Shown here in pieces: positions 9,211 through 19,979 of a stretch of DNA of 64,000 nucleotides. Below the pieces are notes generated by a model. The model saw nothing but the letters and a program-made list of their open reading frames with translations. It did no database searches and was not told the origin of the DNA. The translations under genes and the position numbers were made by a program. This DNA is from Streptococcus alactolyticus (GTDB lineage Bacteria > Bacillota > Bacilli > Lactobacillales > Streptococcaceae): positions 62,001 through 126,000 of the forward strand of contig NZ_JAAXMT010000005.1 in assembly GCF_012277075.1 (NCBI RefSeq), in the 5' to 3' direction. The first letter of the stretch is position 1. Each line of letters opens with the position of its first letter.

Positions 9211-9256
9211 AAGAGAGCAAGGCACGGACAAGAAGGTTCGTGATTTCCTCTCTTTT
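9209..9256 (+). terminator. Terminator after the TMEM175 gene
   Basis: AAAAGAGAG pairs with CTCTCTTTT, and an inner CACG/CGTG extends the hairpin. The T-tract is contained in the 3' arm. Confidence 0.65.
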
Positions 9257-9272
9257 AAAACTGCTCAAGATA

Positions 9273-9281
9273 TGCTATAAT
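9273..9281 (+). promoter_or_regulatory. Extended -10 promoter of the DUF1149-degV-dapB-cca-ABC-F operon
   Basis: TGCTATAAT is an extended -10 element 29 bases before the first gene. No good -35 hexamer is seen at the right distance, as expected for extended -10 promoters. Confidence 0.6.
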
Positions 9282-9309
9282 TAAAAGGATATACAATGAG
9301 GAGACTATC

Positions 9310-9690
9310 ATGGAATTAGTACGGGAAAAAGAATTCGTTAACCAATATCATTATGATGCTAGAAATTTAAAATGGGAAGAAAAAAATGGTACCCCAAAGA
9401 CAAACTTTGAGGTTACTTTTCAATTAGTTAATAAAGATATCGAAAATAACCAGACATCTATTGTGGCTGTCTTGCAATTTATGGTTGTGAAGGAAGAATT
9501 TGTCATTAGTGGCGTAGTTTCACAAATGATTCACATCAAAAACCGTATTGTGAACGAGCCAAGTGAATTTGAAAGAGGAGAAGTTGAAACGTTAGCAGCG
9601 CCATTATTAAACATGGTTCAACGCTTAACCTACGAAGTCACTGAGATTGCTTTAGACCGTCCTGGAGTGAAATTGGAGTTTAGAAATTAA
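9310..9690 (+). CDS. DUF1149 family protein
   Basis: A 126-aa cytoplasmic protein of the DUF1149 family, which is common in streptococci and has no known function. The start [20 protein letters not shown] and the middle segment [20 protein letters not shown] are the recognisable parts. It is the first gene of a tight operon: its stop overlaps the ATG of the DegV gene (TAATG). It has a GAGGAG site before ATG. The conserved neighbourhood (DegV, DapB, CCA enzyme, ABC-F) does not reveal its role. Confidence 0.85.
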   Translation: MELVREKEFVNQYHYDARNLKWEEKNGTPKTNFEVTFQLVNKDIENNQTSIVAVLQFMVVKEEFVISGVVSQMIHIKNRIVNEPSEFERGEVETLAAPLLNMVQRLTYEVTEIALDRPGVKLEFRN

Positions 9691-10535
9691 TGAAATTAGC
9701 AGTTATTACTGATACAACCGCTGTCTTGTCGGATGATATCAAGCAAAAAGAAAATCTTTTTATCTTAGATATTCCTATTACGTTTGAAGGGGAAACCTAT
9801 GTGGAAGGGAAAAACTTGAGCTTAGATGAGTTTTACCATCGCATGGCCCATTCTCCAACGCTGCCACACACAAGTCAGCCAAGTTTAGCCAAATTGGATG
9901 AGATTTTAACGCAGCTGGTTTCAGACGGTTATACACACGTGATTGGCTTGTTCTTATCTTCTGGTATTTCAGGCTTTTGGCAAAACATTCAATTTTTTAT
10001 TGAAGACCACCCAGAACTGACGATTGCCTTTCCAGACAGTAAGATTACGTCAGCACCGCTTGGCTGCATGGTGAAGAACCTTTTAAAATGGGGAGAGGAA
10101 GAACTTGCTTTTGAGGCTATTTTAGAGAAATTGCAGCAACAAATTGATGGAACAGGTGCTTTTATCATGGTTGATGATTTGAATCACTTGGTAAAGGGCG
10201 GACGTTTGTCAAATGGTTCGGCTTTGATTGGTAATTTGTTGAGCATTAAGCCAATTCTCTACTTTAACGACGGCATTATCGAAGTGTTTGAAAAGGTGAG
10301 AACAGAGAAAAAAGCCATCAAGCGTCTTGTAGAAGTCTTGACAGAAAAGACAGCAAATGGTCAGTATGAAGTCTTTATTATCCATACGCGTGCTGAAGAA
10401 AAAGCGCAACATTTCTACCAAACCTTGTGTGACAATCATTTCGGCCACCAACTTGAAATTGTTGGTTTTGATGCTGTTATTGCGACTCACTTAGGTGAAG
10501 GTGCTGTTGCCTTTGGTTTCACGCCAATTGTTTAA
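9690..10535 (+). CDS. DegV family fatty-acid-binding protein
   Basis: A 281-aa DegV protein. The family binds fatty acids for the FakA kinase (FakB-like). Visible signatures: [11 protein letters not shown] at the start, LPHTSQPS at about 57-64 where the lipid carboxylate is bound, [10 protein letters not shown] at about 91-100, and a C-terminal domain with [14 protein letters not shown] (about 160) and GEGAVAFGF at the end. Translationally coupled to the preceding gene. Which fatty acid it prefers cannot be told. Confidence 0.88.
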   Translation: MKLAVITDTTAVLSDDIKQKENLFILDIPITFEGETYVEGKNLSLDEFYHRMAHSPTLPHTSQPSLAKLDEILTQLVSDGYTHVIGLFLSSGISGFWQNIQFFIEDHPELTIAFPDSKITSAPLGCMVKNLLKWGEEELAFEAILEKLQQQIDGTGAFIMVDDLNHLVKGGRLSNGSALIGNLLSIKPILYFNDGIIEVFEKVRTEKKAIKRLVEVLTEKTANGQYEVFIIHTRAEEKAQHFYQTLCDNHFGHQLEIVGFDAVIATHLGEGAVAFGFTPIV

Positions 10536-10563
10536 AACGTTTTAATGTTAGGGGAGGACTATT

Positions 10564-11331
10564 TTGGGGATTAAAGTTATTGTTGCAGGTTTCAGAGGGA
10601 GAATGGGTTCTGCGGCTGTGAATATGGTCAAAGAAGATGAAGACCTTATCTTGTCAGCCTTGTTAGACCCATTTGCGAAGGACACTGAGGTAGATGGGGT
10701 GCCTGTTTTTACAGATAAATCACAGCTTATTGGCTTTGATGCGGATGTTTGGATTGACTTTACCACACCAGCCGTGGCTTATGACAATACCCGCTTTGCT
10801 TTAGAACATGGGTTTGCTCCTGTGGTTGGGACAACTGGATTTACAGAAGATGAAATTGTAGAATTGATTGCCCTGTCTGAAGACAAAAAAATCGGTGGTT
10901 TGATTGCGCCTAATTTTGCCATTGGAGCTATTTTGCTGATGGAATTCGCGGCTAAAGCAGCCAAATACTTCCCTGACCTTGAAATTATTGAGTTGCACCA
11001 TGACAATAAAAAGGATGCACCGTCTGGAACAGCCATTAAAACGGCAGAATTGATTCGTGAAGTTCGCCAGCCTAAGCAACAAGGGGCAGCTGATGAGATG
11101 GAAAGCCTTAAGGGTGCGCGTGGTGCTGAATTTGATGGCTTCCGCATTCACAGTGTGCGTCTACCTGGTTTGGTGGCGCATCAAGAAGTGATTTTTGGGG
11201 CTCAGGGCGAAGGATTGACCTTGCGTCATGATTCGTATGACCGCAAATCCTTCATGAGTGGTGTTAATATTGGAGTAAGAGCAGTTGTAAAACGAGATAA
11301 ACTCGTTTATGGTTTGGAAAAATTATTATGA
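10564..11331 (+). CDS. dapB: 4-hydroxy-tetrahydrodipicolinate reductase
   Basis: NAD(P)H-dependent enzyme of the diaminopimelate/lysine pathway. The N-terminal Rossmann motif is [15 protein letters not shown], and the catalytic and substrate-binding segment [15 protein letters not shown] lies at about 141-155. 255 aa is the normal length. The start is TTG at 10564, chosen because GGGGAGG ends 6 bases before it and the next ATG would cut the cofactor-binding loop. Its stop overlaps the ATG of cca. Confidence 0.95.
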   Translation: MGIKVIVAGFRGRMGSAAVNMVKEDEDLILSALLDPFAKDTEVDGVPVFTDKSQLIGFDADVWIDFTTPAVAYDNTRFALEHGFAPVVGTTGFTEDEIVELIALSEDKKIGGLIAPNFAIGAILLMEFAAKAAKYFPDLEIIELHHDNKKDAPSGTAIKTAELIREVRQPKQQGAADEMESLKGARGAEFDGFRIHSVRLPGLVAHQEVIFGAQGEGLTLRHDSYDRKSFMSGVNIGVRAVVKRDKLVYGLEKLL

Positions 11332-12533
11332 AATTAAATAATTTGCCTTCTGAATTTCAGGAGGCTTTACCTGTCTTAAAGAAAATTCGTGAAGCTGGTT
11401 ATGAGGCCTATTTTGTTGGAGGAAGTGTGCGTGATGCCCTCCTCAATCGTCCTATTCATGACGTGGATATTGCTACTAGTGCTTATCCTGAGGAAACCAA
11501 GACCATCTTTGCTAGGACGATTGATATCGGGATTGAGCATGGGACGGTCTTGGTATTAGAAGATAGTGGTGAATATGAAATCACCACCTTCCGAACAGAA
11601 GATGTCTATGTGGATTACCGCAGACCGAGCAGCGTTTCCTTTGTGCGTTCCTTGGAAGAAGATTTGAAACGCCGTGATTTTACAGTAAATGCCTTTGCCT
11701 TGAACGACGAAGGAAATGTGATTGATAAATTTGATGGTCTGGCTGACTTGAAAGCCAAGCTTTTGCGAGCAGTAGGAAACCCTGCTGAACGTTTTAACGA
11801 AGATGCTTTGCGCATCATGCGTGGTTTTCGTTTTGCAGCCAGCCTTGATTTTAACATTGAAGCAAATACCTTTGCTGCTATGGCCTCTCATGCACCTTTG
11901 CTTGAAAAAATTTCAGTAGAGCGCTCTTTTATTGAATTTGATAAGCTTTTGTTGGCACCGTTTTGGCGAAAAGGGATTACAGCTATGTTGGCCAGTCAGG
12001 CCCAAAAATACTTGCCACATTTGGAAGAAGCACATGAAAATCTACAAGGCTTGTTGGATCATTTGGCTGAGGACTATCATTTCAAAAGCTCTGAGCAAGC
12101 TTGGGCAGCTCTGCTATTGTCCCTAGACATTACCGATAGTCGTGCTTTCTTGAGATCTTGGAAAACGTCAACGCAGTTTCAGAAAGATGTTGAAACCATT
12201 GTGACTATTTACCGTGCGCGTTTGCAATCTTCTTTGGATAAAAAACAGGTTTATCGTTATGGAAAAGATTTGATTGAGCAGGCTGAGGATTTACGAATTG
12301 GGTTTGGCTTGCCAGTTGATATTGAGCGCATCGAGCGTTTGGACGAGGCATTGACTATTCATGACAAACATGAAATTGTGGTTAATGGTAGCATTTTAAT
12401 CAAAGAAATGGCTTATAAACCAGGACCAGACCTAGGACGTACCTTGAAACAGGTTGAGGACGCGATTGTACTAGGCGAGTTGGCCAACGATAAAGCAGCG
12501 ATTCTGGAATGGATTAGAGAGGCGAGTAAATGA
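11328..12533 (+). CDS. cca: CCA-adding tRNA nucleotidyltransferase
   Basis: Adds or repairs the 3' CCA end of tRNA. A class II enzyme of 401 aa. The head domain has [20 protein letters not shown], with the GGSVRD nucleotide-binding loop and the DVD metal ligands, then [11 protein letters not shown] and [15 protein letters not shown]. It overlaps the dapB stop by 4 bases and the ABC-F start by 4 bases, so the operon is translationally coupled. As streptococcal tRNA genes often lack an encoded CCA, it is likely essential; this is family knowledge. Confidence 0.95.
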   Translation: MKLNNLPSEFQEALPVLKKIREAGYEAYFVGGSVRDALLNRPIHDVDIATSAYPEETKTIFARTIDIGIEHGTVLVLEDSGEYEITTFRTEDVYVDYRRPSSVSFVRSLEEDLKRRDFTVNAFALNDEGNVIDKFDGLADLKAKLLRAVGNPAERFNEDALRIMRGFRFAASLDFNIEANTFAAMASHAPLLEKISVERSFIEFDKLLLAPFWRKGITAMLASQAQKYLPHLEEAHENLQGLLDHLAEDYHFKSSEQAWAALLLSLDITDSRAFLRSWKTSTQFQKDVETIVTIYRARLQSSLDKKQVYRYGKDLIEQAEDLRIGFGLPVDIERIERLDEALTIHDKHEIVVNGSILIKEMAYKPGPDLGRTLKQVEDAIVLGELANDKAAILEWIREASK

Positions 12534-14401
12534 GTGACTTTATTGTAGAACATTTAACAAAATCAGTCGGTGACAAGACGGTTTTTCGTGATATTTCCTT
12601 TATCATGCACGATTATGACCGTATTGGGATTATTGGGGTCAATGGAACAGGTAAAACGACGCTGCTGGATGTGATTTCAGGTCGACTTGGTTTTGATGGA
12701 GATGTTTCTCCATTTTCAGCTAAAAATGGTTATAAAATCGCTTATTTGACCCAAGAACCTGATTTTGATGATAACAAAACGATTTTGGACACGGTGTTAT
12801 CATCTGATTTGCGGGAAATGGCTTTGATTAAAACCTATGAGCAATTGATGGCAGACTATAACGAATCCAACCAAGCTCAGCTAGAAAAAGTCATGGCAGA
12901 AATGGATTCTCTTGATGCTTGGACCATTGAAAGCGAAGTCAAAACGGTCTTGACCAAGTTAGGCTTGCATGATTTGTCGCAAAAAGTCGGTGATTTGTCT
13001 GGTGGGCTCCGTCGCCGTGTGCAAATGGCTCAGGTCCTCTTGAATGATGCGGACTTATTGTTATTGGACGAACCAACCAACCACTTGGATATTGATACCA
13101 TTGCTTGGTTGACGCAATTTCTGAAGAACAGCAAGAAAACCGTGCTCTTTATCACCCACGACCGCTATTTCTTGGATAATGTGGCAACGCGTATTTTTGA
13201 GTTGGCTGATAGTCAATTGACGGAATATCAGGGAAATTACCAAGATTATGTGCGCTTGCGTGCGGAGCAAGATGAGCGTGATGCAGCAACCTTGCATAAG
13301 AAAAAACAACTTTACAAGCAAGAATTAGCCTGGATGCGGACTCAGCCGCAAGCACGTGCAACCAAGCAACAAGCCCGTATCAATCGTTTTAATGACTTAA
13401 AAGCTGATTTATCAGGTACTAAGCAGTCCAGCGAAATGGAAATTCATTTTGAAACCAGCCGTATTGGTAAAAAGGTTATCGAATTTAAGGATGTTTCATT
13501 TGCTTACCCCAATAAACCAATTTTGCAGGACTTTAATTTGTTGGTGCAAAACAAGGACCGTATTGGGATTGTGGGTGACAATGGTGTTGGAAAGTCAACC
13601 TTACTCAACCTTATCAATGGTGATTTGCAGCCAACTAGCGGTCAACTGGACATTGGGGAAACCGTCCGCATTGGTTATTTCTCGCAATTGATAAAAGACA
13701 TAGATGAGAATAAACGCGTGATTAATTACCTGCAAGAAGTAGCAGATGAGGTGAAAACGAGCGTTGGGACAACGAGCATCACGGAATTGCTGGAGCAATT
13801 TTTATTCCCTCGCTCAACACACGGAACCTTGATTTCAAAATTATCAGGTGGTGAAAAGAAGCGCCTGTATCTGCTTAAGATTTTGATTGAAAAGCCTAAT
13901 GTCTTGTTACTTGACGAACCGACTAATGATCTTGATATTGCAACTTTGACTATTCTTGAAAATTTCTTGCAAACATTTTCGGGACCTGTTATCACAGTGA
14001 GCCACGATCGCTACTTCCTTGACAAAGTAGCCAATAAAATTCTCGCTTTTGAAAATGGTCAAGTGCGTGCCTTTTTCGGTAATTACACCGATTATTTGGA
14101 CGAAGAGGCTTTTGAAGAAAATGTAGCGACTGAGCAAGCTAAGAAGGCAGCTGCACCCAAAGCAGAAAAAGAAAAAACGAAGAAAAAACGCATGTCTTAC
14201 TTTGAAAAACAAGAATGGGAAACCATCGAAGATGAGATTGCCAAATTAGAAGAAGACATCGAAACCATCGAAACTCAAATGCAAGAAAATGCCAGCGATT
14301 ATGGCAAATTAGCAGAACTGCAACGCTCGCTAGATGCTGCCAATGAAACCTTGCTGGAAAAATACGAACGTTATGAGTATTTAAGTGACTTAGCCGAGTA
14401 A
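12530..14401 (+). CDS. ABC-F family ATPase (Uup-like)
   Basis: A cytoplasmic ribosome-associated ATPase with two ABC domains and no membrane part. Walker A motifs are [10 protein letters not shown] (about 36) and [10 protein letters not shown] (about 350); signatures are LSGGLRRR and LSGGEKKR; Walker B motifs are [11 protein letters not shown] and [11 protein letters not shown]. The linker between the domains is charged ([15 protein letters not shown]). The C-terminus (about 555-623) is a Lys/Glu-rich coiled coil, as in Uup. 623 aa is normal. Last gene of the operon started at DUF1149. ABC-F proteins act on stalled ribosomes; some protect from antibiotics, but nothing here indicates that. Confidence 0.9.
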   Translation: MSDFIVEHLTKSVGDKTVFRDISFIMHDYDRIGIIGVNGTGKTTLLDVISGRLGFDGDVSPFSAKNGYKIAYLTQEPDFDDNKTILDTVLSSDLREMALIKTYEQLMADYNESNQAQLEKVMAEMDSLDAWTIESEVKTVLTKLGLHDLSQKVGDLSGGLRRRVQMAQVLLNDADLLLLDEPTNHLDIDTIAWLTQFLKNSKKTVLFITHDRYFLDNVATRIFELADSQLTEYQGNYQDYVRLRAEQDERDAATLHKKKQLYKQELAWMRTQPQARATKQQARINRFNDLKADLSGTKQSSEMEIHFETSRIGKKVIEFKDVSFAYPNKPILQDFNLLVQNKDRIGIVGDNGVGKSTLLNLINGDLQPTSGQLDIGETVRIGYFSQLIKDIDENKRVINYLQEVADEVKTSVGTTSITELLEQFLFPRSTHGTLISKLSGGEKKRLYLLKILIEKPNVLLLDEPTNDLDIATLTILENFLQTFSGPVITVSHDRYFLDKVANKILAFENGQVRAFFGNYTDYLDEEAFEENVATEQAKKAAAPKAEKEKTKKKRMSYFEKQEWETIEDEIAKLEEDIETIETQMQENASDYGKLAELQRSLDAANETLLEKYERYEYLSDLAE

Positions 14402-14465
14402 ACGTTCATACGTTTGCTTGCTAGAGTGCTGTTGAAGGAAAAATAAAAGAGGAAGGATAAGAGCT

Positions 14466-16205
14466 ATGAAACTCATTTGGACTTATTTGAAAAAATATCC
14501 CAAATGGCTTGTTTTGGACGTCTTTGGTGCCTTGGCATTTGTCTTGGTTAACCTTGGTTTGCCAACAGCCTTGGCGCGTATGATTGACCAAGGGATAACG
14601 GCAAATGACCGACAGCAAGTTTACTTTTGGGCAATGATTATGTTTGCGATTGTTGTTATTGGGGTGATTGGTAGAATTACCTTAGCTTATGCGGCTGGGA
14701 AAATCACGACAAACATGATTAAAGATATGCGTAATGATATGTATGACAAATTGCAAGAATATTCGCATTATGAGTACGAGCAAATTGGGGTGTCTTCGCT
14801 GGTGACTCGGATTACCAGTGACGCCTTTATTTTGATGCAGTTTGCTGAACAATCGTTGCGTATCGGGGTGGTGACACCTTTGATGATGATTTTCAGTGTG
14901 GCCATGATTTTAATCACCAGCCCATCTTTGGCTTGGATTGTCGCTGTTGCTATTCCCCTTTTGATTTTGGTTGTCTATTACGTTGCTCTTAAAACACGAC
15001 CATTATCTGAAAAACAACAAGCAACGCTAGATAAAATCAACCAGTATGTTCGTGAAAACCTCACAGGCTTGCGTGTTATCCGCGCCTTTGCTCGTGAAGA
15101 ATTCCAAGAAGAACGTTTTGACCAAAAAAACGAAGAATACAAGGATATTTCAAGTCGCTTGTTCAAGCTCACAGGTTTGACAGAACCTTTATTTGTGCAA
15201 ATTATTGTTGCTATGATTGTGGCTATTGTGTGGTTTGCCCTTAATCCGCTTGGTAAAGGAAATCTACAAATTGGTGATTTGGTTGCCTTTATCGAGTACA
15301 GTTTCCATGCCTTGTTCTCTTTCTTGATGTTTGCTAATCTTTTTACCATGTATCCCAAAGTCGTGGTTTCTAGCGAACGGATCACAGAAGTGATGGATAT
15401 GCCTATTTCGATCAATCCAAATGAAAATGGCGTGACAACAACTGATAAGAGAGGTTATTTAGAATTTGACAAGGTCACTTTTGCTTATCCTGGAGAAACC
15501 GAAAGCCCAGTACTAAAAGACATTTCCTTTAAAGCCAAGCCAGGTGAAACGGTTGCCTTTATTGGTTCGACAGGTTCTGGAAAATCATCCTTGGTTAATT
15601 TGATTCCACGTTTTTATGACGTGACTTTGGGCCGTATTTTGGTGGATGGCGTGGACGTTCGCGATTACCAGCTCAAGGCCTTGCGTCAAAAAATCGGCTT
15701 CATTCCACAAAAAGCGCTGCTCTTTACAGGAACGATCGAGGAAAATCTTAAATATGGGAAAGTGGATGCCAGCACTTTTGAATTGCAAGAAGCGGCGGAA
15801 GTGGCTCAGGCGAAAGACTTCATCGAAAGCAAGGACGAGCGTTACCAAACCCACCTTGCAGAAGGCGGAAGCAACTTGTCAGGTGGTCAAAAACAACGTT
15901 TGTCTATTGCGCGTGCGGTGGTCAAAAAACCAGATATTTACATCTTTGACGACTCTTTCTCTGCTTTGGACTATAAAACCGATGCGCAATTACGTGCACG
16001 CTTGAAAGAAGTCACGCAAGATGCGACAGTTTTGATTGTGGCACAACGTATCGGAACCATCATGGACGCAGACCACATCATTGTCTTGGATAATGGTGAA
16101 ATTGTTGGACGTGGTACACACGATGAATTGATGAAAACCAATGACATTTATCGTGAAATTACCAATTCCCAACTGAAAAATATGGATGAAATGGGAGGAG
16201 AATAA
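14466..16205 (+). CDS. Heterodimeric ABC exporter, subunit with degenerate ATPase site
   Basis: A 579-aa half-transporter: six membrane segments (1-300) and a nucleotide-binding domain. Walker A is GSTGSGKSS, the signature is canonical LSGGQKQR, but Walker B ends IFDDS instead of the catalytic Glu, and the switch residue is Q (IVAQRIG) instead of His. This is the usual pattern of the non-catalytic subunit of BmrCD/LmrCD-type exporters, which pairs with the next gene. It has AGAGGAAGG upstream. Substrate unknown; multidrug export is the family default. Confidence 0.9.
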   Translation: MKLIWTYLKKYPKWLVLDVFGALAFVLVNLGLPTALARMIDQGITANDRQQVYFWAMIMFAIVVIGVIGRITLAYAAGKITTNMIKDMRNDMYDKLQEYSHYEYEQIGVSSLVTRITSDAFILMQFAEQSLRIGVVTPLMMIFSVAMILITSPSLAWIVAVAIPLLILVVYYVALKTRPLSEKQQATLDKINQYVRENLTGLRVIRAFAREEFQEERFDQKNEEYKDISSRLFKLTGLTEPLFVQIIVAMIVAIVWFALNPLGKGNLQIGDLVAFIEYSFHALFSFLMFANLFTMYPKVVVSSERITEVMDMPISINPNENGVTTTDKRGYLEFDKVTFAYPGETESPVLKDISFKAKPGETVAFIGSTGSGKSSLVNLIPRFYDVTLGRILVDGVDVRDYQLKALRQKIGFIPQKALLFTGTIEENLKYGKVDASTFELQEAAEVAQAKDFIESKDERYQTHLAEGGSNLSGGQKQRLSIARAVVKKPDIYIFDDSFSALDYKTDAQLRARLKEVTQDATVLIVAQRIGTIMDADHIIVLDNGEIVGRGTHDELMKTNDIYREITNSQLKNMDEMGGE

Positions 16206-16207
16206 GG

Positions 16208-17977
16208 ATGAAACAACGTAATGCTTTTCTACGCTTGTGGGATTACCTTAGGCATTATAAAGGAGCGCTCTTTTTTGCCATCTTCCTAAAAGTGCTCAGT
16301 AGTGTGATGAGCGTGCTAGAACCTTTTGTTCTCGGTTTGGCTATCACCGAATTGACAGCTAACCTCATCGATATGGCAAAAGGGATTCCAGGTGCGCACA
16401 TCGATACCACCTACATTGGCGTGATTTTGGTGCTCTACTTCCTGCGCGGCTTGCTTTACGAATTGGGCAGTTATGGGTCAAGCTACTTTATGACCAATGC
16501 GGTGCAAAATAGTATCCGTGATTTGCGTCATGATTTGAGTGAAAAAATTAATAAAGTCCCCGTTTCTTACTTTGATAATCAACAATTTGGGAATGTCTTG
16601 GGGCGTTTCACATCGGATATCGAAACCGTTTCAAATGCCCTTCAACAAAGTTTCTTGCAGATTATCAATGCCTTTTTAACCATTATTTTGGTTATTGCTA
16701 TGGTGCTCTACCTCAACTGGCAATTGGCGATGATCGTGATTGTCATGATTCCAATCACTTATGTCAGTGCTCAGTTCATCTTGAAAAAATCGCAACCTTA
16801 TTTCAAGAAACAAGCCGATGCTCTTGGTGATATGAATGGTTTTGTTCAAGAAAATCTAACAGGTTTTAATGTCTTGAAGTTGTACGGACGTGAAGAAATT
16901 TCAAGTGAGGAATTCCGTGAGATTACGCAAAACTTGCAAGAAGTCGGCTTTAAAGCCAGCTTTATTTCAGGGATAATGATGCCTGTGCTTAGTGCCATTT
17001 CAGATATGGCTTACTTGATTATCGCAGCAATTGGTGCCCTTCAAGTGCTTTCAGGAACTTTGACAATTGGTAATATGCAGGCCTTTGTGCAATACGTTTG
17101 GCAAGTTAGCCAACCCGTCCAAACCATCACTCAGCTAGCTAGCGTTCTTCAAAGTGCCAAATCATCTTTAGACCGTATCTTTGAAGTGTTGGATGAACCT
17201 GATGAAGTGTCACAAGTCACAGAACATTTGACACATGATTTGACAGGACAAGTCAGCTTTGAAAATGTGTCTTTCCAATATGTTGCAGACAAGCCTTTGA
17301 TTCAAAACTTTAATCTGGAGGTCAAACCAGGTGAAATGGTTGCCATCGTTGGTCCGACAGGTGCTGGTAAGACGACCTTGATTAACCTTTTGATGCGTTT
17401 TTACGATGTGACTGGTGGTTCTATCAAAATCGACGGGCATGATATTCGTAATCTCTCTCGTCAAGAATACCGCAAACAATTTGGAATGGTTTTGCAAGAC
17501 GCTTGGCTCTACGAGGCTAGCATTAAGGAAAACCTTCGCTTTGGTAATTTAGAGGCGACGGATGAGGAAATTGTTGCGGCTGCCAAGGCTGCCAACGTTG
17601 ACCATTTCATTCGGACCTTGCCAGGTGGCTACAACATGGAGATGAACCAAGAATCAACCAACGTTTCCTTGGGGCAAAAACAATTGTTGACCATTGCGCG
17701 TGCCTTGCTCGCTGACCCTAAAATTCTTATCTTGGACGAAGCGACTTCATCAGTTGATACACGCTTGGAATTGCTTATCCAAAAAGCCATGACGAATTTG
17801 ATGGAAGGACGCACTAGCTTTGTCATTGCCCACCGTTTGTCAACGATTCAAGAGGCTGATAAGATTTTGGTGTTAAATAACGGTCAAATTATCGAACAAG
17901 GAAACCATGAAAGCCTACTTGCCGCCAAAGGTTTCTACTATGATTTGTACAACAGTCAATTTAGCAAGAGCAGTTAA
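16208..17977 (+). CDS. Heterodimeric ABC exporter, catalytic subunit
   Basis: A 589-aa partner 2 bases after the previous gene. It has a membrane domain, then Walker A GPTGAGKTT, a degenerate signature VSLGQKQL, canonical Walker B ILDEATSSVD and the switch His (VIAHRLS). Together the two proteins give one complete ATP site (this Walker A/B with the partner's LSGGQ) and one degenerate site. That complementarity supports an obligate heterodimer. No terminator is obvious before the queC promoter. Confidence 0.9.
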   Translation: MKQRNAFLRLWDYLRHYKGALFFAIFLKVLSSVMSVLEPFVLGLAITELTANLIDMAKGIPGAHIDTTYIGVILVLYFLRGLLYELGSYGSSYFMTNAVQNSIRDLRHDLSEKINKVPVSYFDNQQFGNVLGRFTSDIETVSNALQQSFLQIINAFLTIILVIAMVLYLNWQLAMIVIVMIPITYVSAQFILKKSQPYFKKQADALGDMNGFVQENLTGFNVLKLYGREEISSEEFREITQNLQEVGFKASFISGIMMPVLSAISDMAYLIIAAIGALQVLSGTLTIGNMQAFVQYVWQVSQPVQTITQLASVLQSAKSSLDRIFEVLDEPDEVSQVTEHLTHDLTGQVSFENVSFQYVADKPLIQNFNLEVKPGEMVAIVGPTGAGKTTLINLLMRFYDVTGGSIKIDGHDIRNLSRQEYRKQFGMVLQDAWLYEASIKENLRFGNLEATDEEIVAAAKAANVDHFIRTLPGGYNMEMNQESTNVSLGQKQLLTIARALLADPKILILDEATSSVDTRLELLIQKAMTNLMEGRTSFVIAHRLSTIQEADKILVLNNGQIIEQGNHESLLAAKGFYYDLYNSQFSKSS

Positions 17978-17990
17978 TTGACAATCCCCA

Positions 17991-18019
17991 TTGAATATCT
18001 GCTTGAAAGATGTTATCAT
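17991..18019 (+). promoter_or_regulatory. Promoter of queCDEF
   Basis: TTGAAT, 17-base spacer, TATCAT. Transcription would start near 18026, about 11 bases before the riboswitch aptamer. Confidence 0.6.
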
Positions 18020-18036
18020 AGATACTGTTATTATAA

Positions 18037-18124
18037 CGATGTTTGGGAAAAGCCATCGCTAAAAAAAACCAGCTCTATGACTGATATTAGCGCTCCTATG
18101 GACTTTTTCATAGGGGCTTTTTTT
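18037..18124 (+). ncRNA. preQ1-I riboswitch with intrinsic terminator
   Basis: P1 is CGATG (18037-18041) with CATCG (18054-18058). Its loop TTTGGGAAAAGC ends in a C directly before the 3' arm, the position of the preQ1-pairing cytosine in known class I aptamers. The A-rich tail CTAAAAAAAACCAG supplies CCA (18068-18070), which can pair with TGG (18044-18046) as the pseudoknot P2. The expression platform is a 9-bp hairpin GCTCCTATG/CATAGGGGC (18091-18116) with eight T. CGCTAA (18057-18062) and TTAGCG (18086-18091) could form a competing helix. It controls a complete preQ1/queuosine precursor operon, which supports the assignment. Confidence 0.88.
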
Positions 18125-18161
18125 GACCCAAATATCTTAGAAAAGATAGAGGAGAATGGAC

Positions 18162-18815
18162 ATGAAACGCCAATCAGCCCTTGTTGTTTTTAGTGGAGGA
18201 CAAGACTCCACCACTTGTTTATTTTGGGCACTAAAACACTACGAACACGTTGAAGCAGTAACCTTTAATTATGGTCAACGACACAGTTTAGAAATTGAAG
18301 TCGCAAAGCAGATTGCCAAAGAACAAGGGGTCAAGCACCACTTGTTGGATATGTCTTTGTTGGGACAATTAACAGAAAATGCGCTGACACGCGACATTGC
18401 AATTGAAAATTCTGAGGATGACCTGCCAAATACATTTGTGGATGGCAGAAATCATTTGTTCTTATCTTTTGCTGCAGTTCTTGCGAAAGGGCTTGGGATT
18501 ACTGACATTGTGACAGGTGTTTGCGAAACGGATTTTTCAGGTTATCCTGATTGTCGCGATTCCTTTGTCAAATCCCTCAACGTGACCTTGAATTTGGCTA
18601 TGGCTTATGATTTTGTTATTCAGACACCCTTGATGTGGCTGGATAAATCAGAAACCTGGGAATTGGCTGACCAACTAGGAAAATTTGAGTACGTGCGTGA
18701 CCATACCTTGACTTGCTACAACGGTATCAAAGGTAGTGGTTGTGGGGAATGCCCAGCCTGCCACCTTCGCCAAGCAGGCCTAGAGCAATATCTGGCTAGA
18801 AGAGGTGAGGCTTAA
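18162..18815 (+). CDS. queC: 7-cyano-7-deazaguanine synthase
   Basis: Converts 7-carboxy-7-deazaguanine to preQ0 with ATP and ammonia, in the queuosine pathway. It has the PP-loop [12 protein letters not shown] at the N-terminus and the zinc-binding [13 protein letters not shown] near the C-terminus. The start is ATG 18162, because AGGAG at 18150-18154 is only 1 base from the ATG at 18156 but 7 bases from this one. It is under the preQ1-I riboswitch, and its stop overlaps the queD start. Confidence 0.95.
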   Translation: MKRQSALVVFSGGQDSTTCLFWALKHYEHVEAVTFNYGQRHSLEIEVAKQIAKEQGVKHHLLDMSLLGQLTENALTRDIAIENSEDDLPNTFVDGRNHLFLSFAAVLAKGLGITDIVTGVCETDFSGYPDCRDSFVKSLNVTLNLAMAYDFVIQTPLMWLDKSETWELADQLGKFEYVRDHTLTCYNGIKGSGCGECPACHLRQAGLEQYLARRGEA

Positions 18816-19288
18816 TGTTTCAAATACCAACAGAAGTAAAAACCCAAACGGGTGAATCTTTGGTTTATTGCCCTCGCCGTGTCTGCGTATCTAAAGAATT
18901 TACCTTTGATGCTGCCCATCATTTATTTGACTATGAGGGGAAATGCAAAGCCCTACACGGACATACTTATCACTTGCAAATAGCGGTATCAGGTTTTTTA
19001 GACCATCGTGGCATGGCGGTGGATTTTGGGGATTTGAAAGCCATTTACAAAACGCACTTGGAACCCTATCTCGACCACCGTTACCTCAACGAAAGTTTGC
19101 CTTACATGAACACAACAGCAGAAAACATGGTGTACTGGATTTTCAAACAAGTTCAGACCCATTTGCCGACAGAACGCGATATAAGACTAGAATCTGTGCG
19201 TCTGTATGAAACGCCAACCTCTTTTGCAGAATTTAGAAGGGAGTGGGATAAGGATGTCAAAACGACCGCTGACACTACCCATTCTTGA
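18815..19288 (+). CDS. queD: 6-carboxy-5,6,7,8-tetrahydropterin synthase
   Basis: Turns dihydroneopterin triphosphate into carboxytetrahydropterin. Zinc ligands are in AAHHLF and HGHTYHLQ; the catalytic Cys is in GKCKALHGH (about 50). The 157-aa length is typical. It overlaps queC by one base and queE by 35 bases. Confidence 0.93.
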   Translation: MFQIPTEVKTQTGESLVYCPRRVCVSKEFTFDAAHHLFDYEGKCKALHGHTYHLQIAVSGFLDHRGMAVDFGDLKAIYKTHLEPYLDHRYLNESLPYMNTTAENMVYWIFKQVQTHLPTERDIRLESVRLYETPTSFAEFRREWDKDVKTTADTTHS

Positions 19289-19967
19289 GATTTTTGGTCC
19301 CACCTTTCAAGGAGAGGGGCGAGCAATTGGGCAAAAGACCATGTTTGTGCGAACAGGAGGATGTGATTACCACTGTGCTTGGTGTGATTCTGCCTTTACT
19401 TGGGATGGTTCCGAAAAACCTAGACGCATGACGGCTGATGAAGTCATTGCTGCATTGGACCAACTGGGGCAATATGATTATGTGACCTTGTCAGGTGGTA
19501 ATCCTTGCTTGCTGGCAGCCAATATGGCAGAATTGGTGGCTAAATTAAAAGCCAGAGGAGTGACCTTAGCTGTTGAAACGCAAGGTTCTCGCTGGCAAGA
19601 TTGGTTAAAAGATATTGACCAAGTAACTCTGAGCCCAAAACCACCTTCAAGTCAGATGACTGTCCAATTGGACACCTTAGATTTTATTGTGTCACAACTA
19701 GACAAAGACCAAGTTACCTTTAAAATTCCTGTCTTTGATGAAGCCGATTTGGCTTTTGCCAAAGCCATTCAAAAACGTTACCAGCCTGATGTTTTGTATT
19801 TATCAGCAGGCAATCCCGAGCCAAATGCTAGTGGCAATATTGTGGAGCACCAATTGGTTCGTTTAAAGCAACTATGGGATAGTGTGGCCAAAGACCCAGA
19901 TTGGCAAAGCGTATGCGTCTTGCCCCAATTACACACCTTATTATATGACAACCAACGAGGCGTTTAA
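19254..19967 (+). CDS. queE: 7-carboxy-7-deazaguanine synthase (radical SAM)
   Basis: Radical SAM enzyme making the 7-deazaguanine ring. The cluster motif is CDYHCAWC (CX3CX2C) at about 33-40, preceded by FGPTFQGEGRAIG, the substrate-binding loop. ATG 19254 is preferred over an in-frame start at 19206 because the family begins shortly before LPILEIFGPTFQGEG and GGGAGTGGGA lies before it. 237 aa. Confidence 0.93.
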   Translation: MSKRPLTLPILEIFGPTFQGEGRAIGQKTMFVRTGGCDYHCAWCDSAFTWDGSEKPRRMTADEVIAALDQLGQYDYVTLSGGNPCLLAANMAELVAKLKARGVTLAVETQGSRWQDWLKDIDQVTLSPKPPSSQMTVQLDTLDFIVSQLDKDQVTFKIPVFDEADLAFAKAIQKRYQPDVLYLSAGNPEPNASGNIVEHQLVRLKQLWDSVAKDPDWQSVCVLPQLHTLLYDNQRGV

Positions 19968-19979
19968 AAAGGAGCTAAC

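Noticed and set aside
17978..18193. ORF of 71 codons over the queC leader
   Set aside because: It runs through the preQ1-I riboswitch and terminator and ends inside queC; no ribosome binding site.
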